Part shown: one piece after another, positions 1 to 11,700 of the stretch
Position numbering within the stretch: the first letter of the stretch is position 1
Layout of the letters: every line of letters begins with the position of its first letter
Assembly (NCBI RefSeq): GCF_013415115.1
Contig: NZ_JACCDD010000002.1
Coordinates: forward strand, 248,001 to 312,000
Direction of reading: 5' to 3'
DNA from: Vreelandella zhaodongensis
GTDB lineage: Bacteria > Pseudomonadota > Gammaproteobacteria > Pseudomonadales > Halomonadaceae
DNA length: 64,000 bases
Translations under genes and position numbers: made by a program
Notes under the pieces: generated by a model
Database searches by the model: none
What the model was told of the DNA's origin: nothing
What the model saw: only the letters and a program-made list of their open reading frames with translations

Positions 1-1567
<1,567 letters not shown>

Positions 1568-1596
1568 AAAAAAAAGCAGGGCGTTAGACGCCCTGC
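1568..1596 (-). terminator. Intrinsic terminator of pntAB
   Basis: A perfect 9-bp stem (1576-1584 with 1588-1596) around a 3-base loop, with eight A residues at 1568-1575 that become the U-tract when read on the minus strand. It lies about 35 bases after the pntB stop. Confidence 0.88.
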
Positions 1597-1629
1597 CCGT
1601 ATTGCTATCAGGATAGCGTGTTCTCGCGT

Positions 1630-3072
1630 TTACTCCACCATTGGCAGCAACGCGTTCAGGCTATCCCGTGCATCGCCGTAGAACATACGCGTGTTCTCTT
1701 TAAAGAACAGCGGATTCTCAATACCGGAGTAGCCGGTGCCTTGACCACGCTTACTGACGAACACCTGCTTAGCTTCCCACACCTTTAACACCGGCATACC
1801 GGCGATGGGGCTGTTGGGATCTTCTTCAGCAGAGGGGTTTACGATGTCGTTGGAGCCAATCACGATCACCACGTCAGTGCTGGCGAAGTCGTCGTTGATC
1901 TCGTCCATTTCCAGCACGATATCGTAGGGTACTTTGGCTTCTGCCAAGAGCACGTTCATATGCCCGGGCAAACGCCCCGCCACAGGGTGAATACCAAAGC
2001 GCACGTTTTTACCCGATGCCCGCAGCTTGCGTACCAAGTCGCTCACCGCACTTTGCGCTTGTGCTACTGCCATGCCGTAACCCGGCACAATGATCACGCT
2101 ATCCGCATCGTTTAAGGCGCTAGCCACACCGGCTGCATCGATAGCGACCTGCTCGCCTTCAATCTCAGCAGCAGGCCCTTGAGTGCCGCCAAAACCACCC
2201 AATATCACGTTGATAAAGTTGCGGTTCATCGCCTTACACATGATGTAAGAAAGAATCGCCCCTGAAGAGCCCACCAGCGCGCCGGTAACGATCAACAAAT
2301 CGTTGGAAAGCGTGAAACCAATCGCCGCCGCTGCCCAACCGGAATAGCTATTCAACATCGACACTACCACCGGCATATCCGCACCACCAATGCCCATAAT
2401 CAGGTGGTAACCGATAAAGAACGCCAGCGCCGCCAGTACGATCAATGTCCAGAAGCCTGCGCCATTGAGGTACATAATCGCTAACAGCAGCGACAGCACG
2501 GCAGCCCCTGCGTTGAGCATATGCCCACCCGGTAGCTGACGAGGTTTGCCATCCACTTTGCCCGCCAGTTTACCGAACGCAACCACCGAACCAGTAAAGG
2601 TCACCGCGCCAATAAAGATCGCGAACACTACCTCAAGCTGTAAGAAAGTAAGCTCATCCGGTGCTTTTGTGGCCACCAGTGCGGCAAAAGCGGAAAACTC
2701 TTGCATCACGCCGTCAGCCGCTTGAGCCGCCAATACGCGACGGCGCTCTAAGTCCGCACTCCAGGCAACAAAGACAGCCGCCAACCCCACAAAGCTATGT
2801 AGCGCCGCTACCAACTGAGGCATTTCGGTCATTTCGACCTTGCCTGCTACATAAACACCGACCACGGCACCGACCAACATGGCGGGAATCAACCACCAGT
2901 AGCCACCAATCCCTGGCCCGAAGGAAGTAAAGAACACCGCCACGGCCATGCCCACAATGCCGTACCATACGGCACGCTTGGCTTTTTCCTGATTACTCAG
3001 GCCACCTAGCGATAAAATAAATAGCACACTTGCCGCAATTGCCGCGGCAGATACGAATCCTTGTCCTAACAT
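1630..3072 (-). CDS. pntB: NAD(P) transhydrogenase subunit beta (PntB)
   Basis: Membrane subunit of the proton-translocating transhydrogenase, which uses the proton gradient to transfer hydride from NADH to NADP+. The 480 residues hold about eight or nine transmembrane helices in the first 270 positions, followed by the cytoplasmic NADP-binding domain III. That domain shows [12 protein letters not shown], the stretch [20 protein letters not shown] and [10 protein letters not shown], all hallmarks of the subunit. It lies 16 bases after pntA and the two are surely co-transcribed, ending at the hairpin at 1568-1596. Length matches the family (462 in E. coli) with a short extension. Confidence 0.96.
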   Translation of the reverse strand: MLGQGFVSAAAIAASVLFILSLGGLSNQEKAKRAVWYGIVGMAVAVFFTSFGPGIGGYWWLIPAMLVGAVVGVYVAGKVEMTEMPQLVAALHSFVGLAAVFVAWSADLERRRVLAAQAADGVMQEFSAFAALVATKAPDELTFLQLEVVFAIFIGAVTFTGSVVAFGKLAGKVDGKPRQLPGGHMLNAGAAVLSLLLAIMYLNGAGFWTLIVLAALAFFIGYHLIMGIGGADMPVVVSMLNSYSGWAAAAIGFTLSNDLLIVTGALVGSSGAILSYIMCKAMNRNFINVILGGFGGTQGPAAEIEGEQVAIDAAGVASALNDADSVIIVPGYGMAVAQAQSAVSDLVRKLRASGKNVRFGIHPVAGRLPGHMNVLLAEAKVPYDIVLEMDEINDDFASTDVVIVIGSNDIVNPSAEEDPNSPIAGMPVLKVWEAKQVFVSKRGQGTGYSGIENPLFFKENTRMFYGDARDSLNALLPMVE

Positions 3073-3088
3073 ATCGTTTCTCCGCCGC

Positions 3089-4660
3089 TTAGGATTTTTG
3101 GAACATGGCGAGCATCCGGCGTGTCACCAGGAAGCCACCCACAACATTGATCGTCGCAATAAGCACCGAAATGGTAGCCAGCACAATGACGACCCCACTG
3201 CCTGAGCCGATTTGCAAAATTGCCCCTAAAATGATGATGCCGGAGATGGCGTTGGTGACCGCCATTAGCGGCGTGTGCAACGAATGGCTGACCTTCCAAA
3301 TCACTTGGAAGCCAATGAAACATGCCAACACAAATACGATGAAGTGCTGCATAAATGAGGCAGGGGCTATTTGACCCAACAGCAGCATTAGCGCACCACC
3401 AACGGCAAGTAAGCCTACTTGACGTTTGGTTTGCGCTTTAAACGCCGCGTACTCAGTCGCTTTCTTCTCTTCAGGGGTTGGTTCTTTCTCTTTTTTCTTT
3501 GGCTTCGCCGCGGCGATGGCTTTTACTTTGGGCGGCGGCGGTGGGAAAGTGACTTCGCCCTGGTGTGTTACCGTGGCACCGCGAATGACATCGTCTTCCA
3601 TGTTGTGATGGATGACACCGTCTTTCTCCGGTGTGAGGTCGGTCAGCATGTGGCGAATATTGGTGGCGTAAAGCAGCGACGCCTGGGTTGCCATGCGTGA
3701 GGGGAAGTCGGTGTAGCCAACCACCACTACACCGTTATCAGATACCACGCGCTCATCCGGCTTGGTTAAATCGCAGTTACCACCTTTTTCAGCGGCTAAG
3801 TCGATAATCACCGAGCCAGGCTTCATGGCTGCGACCATATCTTCCAGCCATAGCTTTGGCGCGGGCCGACCTGGAATCAGCGCCGTGGTGATAACGATGT
3901 CGACATCCGGCGCTTGTTCGCGGAAACATTCCAGCTGCTTCTCGCGAAACTCTGGGCTTGAAGGCGAGGCATAGCCACCGCTTTCCGAACCGTCCTGGCT
4001 GTCCTCAAAATCGAGGAACAGGAATTCAGCGCCCATGGATTCAATCTGCTCGGACACCTCAGGCCGCACATCAAACGCACGTACCACAGCACCAAGACTA
4101 GTCGCGGTACCGATCGCTGCCAAGCCCGCTACACCTGCGCCGATTACCAGCACTTTAGCTGGTGGCACTTTACCGGCAGCGGTGACCTGACCCGTAAAGA
4201 AACGGCCAAAGTTATTGCCCGCCTCAATTACCGCACGGTAGCCCGCGATATTGGCCATGGAGGAGAGCGCGTCCATTTTCTGCGCTCTGGAAATACGCGG
4301 CACCATATCCATCGCAATAACGGTCGCGCCTTGAGCTTTACAGGTTTCCAACAGCGCTTCGTTCTGTGCTGGCCAGAAAAACGCAATCAGCGTCTGGCCT
4401 TCCCGCAAATAGTGAGCCTCTGTTTCCGAAGGTTCACGGACTTTAATCACCACGTCCGCATCACGCCACAGTGCTTCCGCACTTTCCACAACGCTAACAC
4501 CAGCGTCACGATACGTGTCGTCATTAAAGCCCGCGGCAGCCCCTGCGCCGGCTTCTACCAGGCATTCATGGCCCAGTTTTTGAAGCTGTTTTGCGCTCTC
4601 AGGAGTAAGCGCTACACGCGCTTCTCCTTGAGCTGTCTCTTTCGGTGCGCCTATTTTCAC
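3089..4660 (-). CDS. pntA: NAD(P) transhydrogenase subunit alpha (PntA)
   Basis: NAD(H)-binding subunit of the transhydrogenase. It begins with an alanine-dehydrogenase/PNT-type domain, [20 protein letters not shown]. The Rossmann motif [15 protein letters not shown] follows in the middle, with acidic FDVRPE after it. A lysine- and proline-rich linker near residues 370-400 ([20 protein letters not shown]) joins it to four C-terminal membrane helices. At 523 residues it is the single-chain alpha form as in E. coli, not the split PntAA/PntAB form. The start is GTG with an AAGGGAG ribosome-binding site about 8 bases upstream. It is first in the operon with pntB. Confidence 0.96.
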   Translation of the reverse strand: MKIGAPKETAQGEARVALTPESAKQLQKLGHECLVEAGAGAAAGFNDDTYRDAGVSVVESAEALWRDADVVIKVREPSETEAHYLREGQTLIAFFWPAQNEALLETCKAQGATVIAMDMVPRISRAQKMDALSSMANIAGYRAVIEAGNNFGRFFTGQVTAAGKVPPAKVLVIGAGVAGLAAIGTATSLGAVVRAFDVRPEVSEQIESMGAEFLFLDFEDSQDGSESGGYASPSSPEFREKQLECFREQAPDVDIVITTALIPGRPAPKLWLEDMVAAMKPGSVIIDLAAEKGGNCDLTKPDERVVSDNGVVVVGYTDFPSRMATQASLLYATNIRHMLTDLTPEKDGVIHHNMEDDVIRGATVTHQGEVTFPPPPPKVKAIAAAKPKKKEKEPTPEEKKATEYAAFKAQTKRQVGLLAVGGALMLLLGQIAPASFMQHFIVFVLACFIGFQVIWKVSHSLHTPLMAVTNAISGIIILGAILQIGSGSGVVIVLATISVLIATINVVGGFLVTRRMLAMFQKS

Positions 4661-4998
4661 ACGCTTTCTCCCTTAATTAGCCCATTTCCAGCGCCAGTAC
4701 CAAAACGCTTGCGTTTTACCCCTGGCCATTGAGCGCTGAAGCGTACTGCTAGCGCAAGTTATTACGCCAGATAGCAGTCTAGGATCTAACGCAGCGACTG
4801 CCAGTTACTATTCAACCTTGGATTCAAGTTCGTTGTTTAACTACAACATGGGGCGTATTGGCATCCATACCCACCAAAAGAGCGAGAAAACTACTCCCAA
4901 CTACCAAGAGGGGATCAGCGAAGAATCCTGATGTAACTAAGCCCACGCTTACGTGGGCTTAGTAGTAACCGCCAGTGACAAAATGCATCACGCGAAGA
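4661..4998. other. Intergenic region upstream of pntA
   Basis: About 340 bases without a credible gene. It must contain the pntAB promoter, which I could not place, and it ends with the perfect hairpin listed at 4937-4962. Confidence 0.5.
4937..4962 (-). terminator. Perfect 11-bp hairpin ending the secreted-protein cluster
   Basis: Bases 4937-4947 pair perfectly with 4952-4962 around a 4-base loop. It sits about 35 bases after the stop of the last gene of the 21-kb cluster. There is no long U-tract, so termination is inferred from position and stem strength. Confidence 0.6.
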
Positions 4999-5505
4999 CT
5001 ATAAATCTTCGCGTACAAGCGTCACATCAAAAGACACGTCAACATCCATGGTATTGCTGTGGTCATGCCCCTCTGACATAGACGTCACTTGGGAAAGTGA
5101 GGCTGCAATACGCCCTTTTGCTCGACCTTCATTGCCGTCAATATCAAGCATTTCTATATCAATGGGTACCTCATCTTCCGTGCCATAGTGGGGCATGATT
5201 GAGCTTTCGGGGAAGTAGGTCACCATCGCACTACTGGCTTCTCCCTCCATTACTATAAAGCTAATACTCAATGTGCCTTGCGTTTCGAACGTTTGTTCTC
5301 GGTGTCCTTGAATGGTGACATCCGTCATTCCCGGCATCAGCTCGCTAAAGTTAGCGGTTGACCCATCTTCGTGGGTAATGACATGCCACTGTTGAGGCTC
5401 TCCATCCACTGTGCCGCTGATCTCGTCAGCTAGCGCAGGGGTCGCTACCAACATAAGCCCGCCCATGAGTAACGCACACCCCATAACTCGTTGTTGATTT
5501 ATCAT
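4999..5505 (-). CDS. Exported protein of unknown function, last gene of the secreted cluster
   Basis: A 168-residue protein not recognised from any family. It begins with a clear signal peptide (about residues 1-26, hydrophobic GCALLMGGLMLVATP, cleavage after PALA before DEISG). The mature part is acidic and predicted to be beta-rich, without cysteine or obvious catalytic motif. It contains a histidine patch, EGHDHSNTMD, near residues 144-153, which could bind metal but need not. The ATG at 5505 has AGGAG 8 to 12 bases upstream. It follows the giant VWA protein by 61 bases and is the final gene before the hairpin at 4937-4962. A periplasmic partner of the cluster is likely from context only. 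Confidence 0.85.
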   Translation of the reverse strand: MINQQRVMGCALLMGGLMLVATPALADEISGTVDGEPQQWHVITHEDGSTANFSELMPGMTDVTIQGHREQTFETQGTLSISFIVMEGEASSAMVTYFPESSIMPHYGTEDEVPIDIEMLDIDGNEGRAKGRIAASLSQVTSMSEGHDHSNTMDVDVSFDVTLVREDL

Positions 5506-5566
5506 CTTCTCTGCTCCTGTTTAACCGCATGTTTTGTTAATGATGCCTTTTCGCTATCGCATGGTA

Positions 5567-8500
5567 TTAATCTAATTTAAACGTAATCTTTCCATCTGGT
5601 GGAATGTGAATGCTGTGCTGTAACGCTTCTCCTGCCCTCTCTAGCTGCAGCGTGTAATTCCCCGTTGGTAAGATAATAGGCTCGCCATCTACCCGCCCAC
5701 TGGCAACGATGTCTCCATCCGTATTTAAAAGCAGCCACTTAGCCGCTAATGCAGCCTTGAGACCTTCCGCGAGCTGCTGATCATCACGACTATCGAAGTA
5801 CTCTCCGCCGCCTAACATCGCCAAACGCGAAAACTCCGCCTGGAGCGCAGTGTCCTCAATGTGAAAGCCCACTATATTCACCTGAAGATTAACGCCTTTT
5901 GCAAAAAGCGCTTCAACGGCTTCCTCGACATTGCCTTCACAGGTTTCTTCACCATCGGTGAGCATGACCACCAGCCTCGGTTGGTCGGCATAGGCGGCCA
6001 AATCATCGGTCACCGCCAGTAGCGAGTCTGCCAGGGGTGTACGTGCCAGATTGACCGCCTGTAACCCGGCTACCGCTTCACGGGCGAGGGCATGACTGCC
6101 TGGCTCAGCGGCCACCAGCAATTCGGTGGCGCAGCTGTGGGGCTCGGTGTGCCCAAAGGCACGCAGCGCCACCGGCACATGGTCAGGGATACGGGTTTTC
6201 AGCACCTCGTCGACAATTCTGCGCGCCACTTCAATCCGTCGCCCGCCTTCCATTGGCTGCAGCATGGAACCCGAGGCATCAAAAATCAGTTGCACGGCAC
6301 CTGCGCCAATCGACGGTGACGAGCCGCTGACCACCTGCAAACTGCCTGGTTCGGGCGGCTCTTTATAGCGCTGCTCTATGGCCAGACGGTAGTCGGTAGG
6401 GTTGCGCAGTTGCCGCATGCCCTGTTCAAACGCCTTGATCAGGTCATTGCGCCCCGTGGCATAGGCGTAGCGGCCATCGCCCACTCGTGACCAGGCCTGC
6501 ATCAGGTTCTGATACCAACGCAGTTCATCCGGGTCACGCTGCCCGCCGTGCCCCAGTGACATGCTGAAGATACGCGGCCTGACCTGCGCAAGCGTCTCCC
6601 AGGCACCCAGATCACGACCGACTTGCTCTGCGTCGGTAATCAGGAAAATCACTTTCTCCCCATCACGTTGCGCCAATGCCTGGCTTGCAATGCGCAACGC
6701 GGGCTCGGCATCCGAGTCGTGAAAGCGCATGTCGTAGTGCCCCAGCGCCATGGCCATTGCGGCGGGTGAGTCGGCCCAGCCATCAATGAGCAAAGGGCCG
6801 CCCAACGCCATCAGGTTACTCACTTCACGACCTGGGCGCAGCCCTTCGGCGAAGCGCAAAAGCGCCTGATAGATGGCGGACTGGTGGACACCGATACTGC
6901 CGCTACCATCCCAGATGAAAACAATCGAGCGCGGTGGTTCAGCCAGAGCCAACTGATAACGCCCAGGCTCCAGCCCTTCCGCCTTTGCTCGGCGGCCACC
7001 TGGCTCGTCGCGCCAGGTGAGCGCCACCGCTTCGCCCTCTGGGTTCGTCAGGGTGGCACTGAGCCTCCCCCGCAACGACTCTGCCAGAAAGAAGACCAGC
7101 GTATTGTTACCCTCTTCGAGGCGTATCTGATATGTCTCGCTCTCTCCAGGTTCCTCGAAGCGACCTTCCGCCCACAGGTCGGCAGTTGGCATGGCCTCCC
7201 TATCAGCGAGACCGCCGCCCAGTGGGGCTGCGCCATTACCATTGGCGTCACGCAGAGCAACCGCGTCAAAGGGTCCCCGGGTATGGTCGAGCCCCCAATA
7301 GGCCAGTATCGATTCACCGCTGGCCAGGTCGCTGGCTTCGATCGCTTGAATGCTGGCCGGAATTCGCCAACGGGGATTGCGCTGCTCAGGGTCAGCGTCA
7401 GGCTCATCAAACACCAGCTTCAGGTAGCGAACCCAGGGGGCATCAGGCAGTTCAAGGCGCGCCACGCCCTCTTCGTCACGCTCAAGCGCCCAGCTGGCCT
7501 GACGCTCCCAAGGGCCAACCGGGCCTTCGGTAGAGGTGTAAATACGTACCCGTTCTACCGGGTCGCCCTGCCAATCGAGGTCATCGACCCAGCGTAGCTC
7601 ATCGATACGTGCCGCCCGCTGGTTGAGAAAGCCAAACACCATCTCGATGGTACGGCCATGAATACGTTCGCCTTGGCGCGCACGGCTCTCAACCTGTCGT
7701 CCCTGGTTGCCAAGCGTGTGACGCTGCCCCACCAGCCCATGTAAAGAACGCAGATCCGGCAAGGTGTATAGCCAATGCCCACCGTGTTCACCGGCGAGCA
7801 GGTCATGCGCCTGTTGCGCAAGCTGCCCTTGGGGTTCACCCAGTGCGCGGAACATTCCGATGCCGGTAATCGCACCCTGCCCTGGTGGTTCGCCCCATAC
7901 GGACAGCGGAGTGATCTGCAGGTAGCGCGCTGCAACAGGAGTTTCAAGCAGGAACAGCTGTTCTTCTGTCTGTGCCGCCAGCTCGACCTCCATCAACGGC
8001 GTCAAGTCATCGGGGCTATTGCCTGCGGCGATGGCCACATGCCGCCAACGGCGGGCAATATCATGGTGTGAGCGTTGATTGAACAGCAAGGCATGCAAGG
8101 TGCCGCCACTCCCCGCCAGGCGCAATGGCGGCAAGGGGTCGCCCATTTCGCGCCAACTCAGCGCGCTGGCAGAGCTTAGGCCATCAATCAGGGCACGTAA
8201 CTCGGTGTTTCGGCGCCGCCAGCGCTCCCCCACATCTTCACCGCTTTCCGGGTCCACAAAAGCGGCCCCCAAGCCAGCCCAGGCCAAGTCAGTTAGCCCA
8301 TGCAGGGCGAAGCTATCATCCTGCCAGTCAAGGGGTGAACGCGGTGTGGCGTCTCGCACGACCGCCAGTGCAAGGCGCTCATCGTGTTCACCGGCACGTA
8401 AAAAGACCACCAGAGAGTCGCCTTCGGCGAGCTCCGGGGGAGCCGTCAGCGTCAGCAAAAGCGTTTGGGCGCTCTTTGCCGGCACAAGAAGCGATGCCGG

Positions 8501-10651
8501 CAAGCCGCTCAGGCGTGCGGCGTCGTGACTCAGATGCGCCTCCAGCGCCAGCGTTTGCGATGCATCCGCCTGGTTGTCAAGGGTGAGTTCAACGCTGACC
8601 TGCTGCCCTTGGGGATCAAAGGCCGCCAGTGCCATATGATCCGCCGTCATCGCCAAGTGAAGCGGCAAAGGTGGCGCACGCTGTGCATCAACAATATCGA
8701 CAGGTTGCGTATTGGGGCCGAACCTTACCTGCATGATGATCGGCTGACCGGCAGGCAGCATGGCACTGTGCTCGCGTGAGCGGGTATCAAGCGTCAGCGG
8801 TATTTCGCCACCCTCCTGCGTGCGCAGGGTGATCCAGGTTTCCCCGCCACGTGGCTGCCTTTCCCCTGTGACTACGCCACCGAACAGCACCAGTTCACGC
8901 TGGGTTTCAGCTGCGGGCAAGCGCAGATAGCCTTCCTCTACCACTTTCCCTTGCAGCCCGATGCTGATGCGAGTTTCGCGAGGGATAAGCGGTGCCTGTT
9001 CGGGGGTGGGTGCGGGGGTCACACCATCGCGTAGATCCCAGGGGGGGATCAGTTCAAGGCGTGCCTGATAGTTGGTTTCACTGGCCTGCTGGCCACGCAG
9101 CCGCAGTAACCTGTCACCCGGAGACAACCAGAACGACGCCTGCTGGGGTTCGCCGTTGGCGCGTAGCGTCAGGTGTTCATTTTGATGACGGGTTTCTCCA
9201 TCCCACTGCAGCCAGGCGTGGGTGTCCACCTCTTCAGGCGGTTTCAGGGTCAAGCGCGCGCGATTCCAGCCAGGCACATGAAACTGAAAATAGTCTTGAT
9301 CATGCACCTGATGGAAGGTGCCGCTGATGGCTTCACCAAGCCACATCGGGTTGGCATGACGGGGAAGGTTATTGGGTTCGGCTTCATATCCGGGCGCCGG
9401 GCTTTCCTTCGCCGTCAGGCTCACACGATAAGGGGCATGATTGCCGCTGAGGCGAACCAGGTAGCGTCCCGGCAGCAGCTGCAGGTTATCGATACGCAGC
9501 GTCTCGCTATTCACGGAGTGTGCTGTCGCGCGATCTTCGCCAGGAAACAGCGCATTGAACGACAACGTATCCATCGCCAGTCGTTCCGGCTGATAGAGTT
9601 CCAGACGGCTAAGGCGAGTGTCGCTTTGTGCCTGAATCTGCCATTGGCGACGCTCTGCACCCAGGTCAAACATGAACCAGGCATCATCATCGCTGCCCAG
9701 CTGCCCCGTCAGGGTGTCCATTGGCGCAATCGGATAGGCCCAGTCGGCTGAATAATTGGGCAGGCTCACCTGGTCATCAGCAAGCGGGGTGCCTTGCTCC
9801 AATGACACCGTGATATCAATGGGATCACCACGACGCGGTGGCTCAAACACCACGCGATAATCGCCCGCTGGCAAAGCGGCATCCTCAAACAGCTGCGCAT
9901 TGGCACCGTGTCGGCAGGTCGGCGTATGACGCTGGTCATCGAACAGGCAAATACCGAGCCGCTCGGCCTCGTCACCATCGATATGCAACGTCAAGGGAGG
10001 TGAGGTCGCGGATACCTGAAACGTCAGCTGCCGTGATTCCCCAGGATCAAGACGCAAAGCAGCGGGCTTGCCTATCGTTAGCTGGGGCGGGAGTTGTGGT
10101 GGGGGTTCGTCATTCTGAGGGGCCTCATCGGCCGCCCTCTGCTGGTTCAGAGTGAGCGCTGCCTCACGTGACACCACCAGCTGGTAACCACCGCCGCCCT
10201 CCTGACCTGCCAGGCGTATCAAGTAATCAGCAGCGGGGATCAGAAGACCTCTCTCTATCACCTCTGCGCGTTGTTGCGTGGCCAGCAGCGACAGCAGTGG
10301 CGTATCGTCCTCTACCTGCTCGGGCGGCGTTGCGCTACCGAAGGTGGCAATGCCCGTCTGGGCCTGGGCGGGGAACGGCGTAAGCTCGACGCTGACACTG
10401 GCTCCGTCATCAGCCAGTAGCTGAAAACGCCACAGGTGATCACGATCGTCATCGCCAAGCCGCCAGCGATAAAGATCTTGATCATCGGCCACCACCTGAC
10501 CTATCAGGCGCGCCTCGCCATGGAACTCCTGAGCGGTATCAAGCGTATTGTTGGGCTCACGCTCCAGCGTCAGCCGAGGAAAGGCCTGCGCCGACTGTGC
10601 GCACCACCACAGCAGGGCCAAGCCCGCCAGAAACCTGCCCGTCGCGACCAT
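5567..10651 (-). CDS. Giant exported protein with PPC-like, discoidin-like and two VWA domains (copy A)
   Basis: A 1694-residue protein with signal peptide (residues 1-23, ending AQSAQA). Modules seen in order: a PPC-like beta-sandwich at about 25-160 (EREPNNTLDTA, then DDQDLYRWRL); related beta modules to about 410; a second PPC-like unit at about 420-535 (YEAEPNNLP, DQDYFQFHV); beta-sandwiches; two discoidin-like regions at about 850-935 and 1000-1110 (ARYLQITPLSVWG, VERVRIYTSTEGPVGPWER, VRYLKLVFDEP); a further PPC-like unit at 1165-1240; VWA domain 1 at about 1240-1410 with MIDAS DGSGS at 1248-1252; VWA domain 2 at about 1450-1640 with DASGS at 1458-1462 and LTDGEE at 1564-1569; and a short C-terminal beta domain. 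The fold suggests metal-dependent adhesion or assembly outside the cytoplasm. AAGGAG precedes the start. It is a diverged duplicate of the gene at 20638-26100. Function is not known. Confidence 0.93.
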   Translation of the reverse strand: MVATGRFLAGLALLWWCAQSAQAFPRLTLEREPNNTLDTAQEFHGEARLIGQVVADDQDLYRWRLGDDDRDHLWRFQLLADDGASVSVELTPFPAQAQTGIATFGSATPPEQVEDDTPLLSLLATQQRAEVIERGLLIPAADYLIRLAGQEGGGGYQLVVSREAALTLNQQRAADEAPQNDEPPPQLPPQLTIGKPAALRLDPGESRQLTFQVSATSPPLTLHIDGDEAERLGICLFDDQRHTPTCRHGANAQLFEDAALPAGDYRVVFEPPRRGDPIDITVSLEQGTPLADDQVSLPNYSADWAYPIAPMDTLTGQLGSDDDAWFMFDLGAERRQWQIQAQSDTRLSRLELYQPERLAMDTLSFNALFPGEDRATAHSVNSETLRIDNLQLLPGRYLVRLSGNHAPYRVSLTAKESPAPGYEAEPNNLPRHANPMWLGEAISGTFHQVHDQDYFQFHVPGWNRARLTLKPPEEVDTHAWLQWDGETRHQNEHLTLRANGEPQQASFWLSPGDRLLRLRGQQASETNYQARLELIPPWDLRDGVTPAPTPEQAPLIPRETRISIGLQGKVVEEGYLRLPAAETQRELVLFGGVVTGERQPRGGETWITLRTQEGGEIPLTLDTRSREHSAMLPAGQPIIMQVRFGPNTQPVDIVDAQRAPPLPLHLAMTADHMALAAFDPQGQQVSVELTLDNQADASQTLALEAHLSHDAARLSGLPASLLVPAKSAQTLLLTLTAPPELAEGDSLVVFLRAGEHDERLALAVVRDATPRSPLDWQDDSFALHGLTDLAWAGLGAAFVDPESGEDVGERWRRRNTELRALIDGLSSASALSWREMGDPLPPLRLAGSGGTLHALLFNQRSHHDIARRWRHVAIAAGNSPDDLTPLMEVELAAQTEEQLFLLETPVAARYLQITPLSVWGEPPGQGAITGIGMFRALGEPQGQLAQQAHDLLAGEHGGHWLYTLPDLRSLHGLVGQRHTLGNQGRQVESRARQGERIHGRTIEMVFGFLNQRAARIDELRWVDDLDWQGDPVERVRIYTSTEGPVGPWERQASWALERDEEGVARLELPDAPWVRYLKLVFDEPDADPEQRNPRWRIPASIQAIEASDLASGESILAYWGLDHTRGPFDAVALRDANGNGAAPLGGGLADREAMPTADLWAEGRFEEPGESETYQIRLEEGNNTLVFFLAESLRGRLSATLTNPEGEAVALTWRDEPGGRRAKAEGLEPGRYQLALAEPPRSIVFIWDGSGSIGVHQSAIYQALLRFAEGLRPGREVSNLMALGGPLLIDGWADSPAAMAMALGHYDMRFHDSDAEPALRIASQALAQRDGEKVIFLITDAEQVGRDLGAWETLAQVRPRIFSMSLGHGGQRDPDELRWYQNLMQAWSRVGDGRYAYATGRNDLIKAFEQGMRQLRNPTDYRLAIEQRYKEPPEPGSLQVVSGSSPSIGAGAVQLIFDASGSMLQPMEGGRRIEVARRIVDEVLKTRIPDHVPVALRAFGHTEPHSCATELLVAAEPGSHALAREAVAGLQAVNLARTPLADSLLAVTDDLAAYADQPRLVVMLTDGEETCEGNVEEAVEALFAKGVNLQVNIVGFHIEDTALQAEFSRLAMLGGGEYFDSRDDQQLAEGLKAALAAKWLLLNTDGDIVASGRVDGEPIILPTGNYTLQLERAGEALQHSIHIPPDGKITFKLD

Positions 10652-10681
10652 CCCACCTCTCCTTCCGGTTGATACAGCGCG

Positions 10682-11665
10682 TTACCAATCCGGACGCGGC
10701 CAGGGTTCTTGATCACGGGTGGTGACCACCCGTGCAGCATCACCTGTACCGAGGATAACCAGCCGTTCCCATAGCGCACGGGTATGATCATCCATCAACT
10801 GGTCGTGGTGAATAACGAGATCTAACGCATCGTCCTGTCCCATCCCCCTTTCCAGAGAGACTTCAATAAAGGGCTCCCCCGGAGTAACGCTTTCCGGCCA
10901 CTCGGGTACGCGCCAAGAGGTTCGCCCTTGCTCGTCGCGTTGGCGTAGGCCAAGCTGCTCCAGCCCAGCTTGCAGCAGCGATAGCTCCATCTGTTCAGGC
11001 TTAAACGGGAATTCGGCTGGCTCAAGTTCTGGCCAATCGCGCACCGAGTCATTGAGTGACTCAATCGTTTGGCAAGACAGACCTAGACACTTCTCAGCAC
11101 TATCTTCAGGCAGCTCACGCCGAGCTGCATGTGTGATATCCGCAACCTGTCCCATGATGGGCCGAGTGATAAGGCGCCAGGAAACATCGGAAGCCTGACC
11201 GAAGGCATCAACAGACGCCACCTGCTCTTCACCCAATATCTCGACAAGTTCAGCGTGACGTGCTGGGCCGAGATTGAAACGCGACACCTCGACCAGCTCA
11301 ACTATCAGTGGTGGGCTCGCCTCTGGGGTCACATTGGCCTGGGCATAGCGTAGGCGGTAACGAGCGTGCGGAATCATGGGTTCTTCATTAAGCACGACCA
11401 ACAGCGCCTTACTCAATGGGCCAAAATCCGCATCAACCAAGAAGACGCTGTCAGTGTCACCGTTACTCGCTAGCACCTCACGCAGTTGTTCCTCCAGCGC
11501 CGCCACGTTTTGGTGCTGCCACGCACCCTCTGGAGCAAAGACCGCGGCGACGTCCTTCAGCGAGGCGGCATCAACCAGTCGCTGATCCGCGGCCATGTCG
11601 CCACCATAAGCAGCCCCCCAGGCACCAATTGCAGCACAGAAGGCCAAAAGACGCAGACTCGGCAT
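10682..11665 (-). CDS. Exported protein of unknown function
   Basis: A 327-residue protein with a signal peptide (LRLLAFCAAIGAWGAAYGG, cleavage near residue 20-22). No family is recognised. The mature protein is acidic. It has a single cysteine pair in EKCLGLSCQTI (near residue 195), spaced CxxxxC, that could form a disulfide in the periplasm. The ATG at 11665 has a strong AAGGAG site 7 bases upstream. It lies 30 bases before copy A of the giant VWA gene and 35 bases after the preceding gene, so it belongs to the same transcription unit and may act with the VWA protein. Confidence 0.85.
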   Translation of the reverse strand: MPSLRLLAFCAAIGAWGAAYGGDMAADQRLVDAASLKDVAAVFAPEGAWQHQNVAALEEQLREVLASNGDTDSVFLVDADFGPLSKALLVVLNEEPMIPHARYRLRYAQANVTPEASPPLIVELVEVSRFNLGPARHAELVEILGEEQVASVDAFGQASDVSWRLITRPIMGQVADITHAARRELPEDSAEKCLGLSCQTIESLNDSVRDWPELEPAEFPFKPEQMELSLLQAGLEQLGLRQRDEQGRTSWRVPEWPESVTPGEPFIEVSLERGMGQDDALDLVIHHDQLMDDHTRALWERLVILGTGDAARVVTTRDQEPWPRPDW

Positions 11666-11700
11666 GCTTCTCTCCTTGCTCTGTTACTCAGGCCGGCGAC

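Noticed and set aside
6884..7597. Long plus-strand ORF of 237 codons opposite copy A of the giant VWA gene
   Set aside because: It lies entirely antisense to a well-supported gene, has no domain or signal peptide, and similar shadows occur opposite other GC-rich genes.
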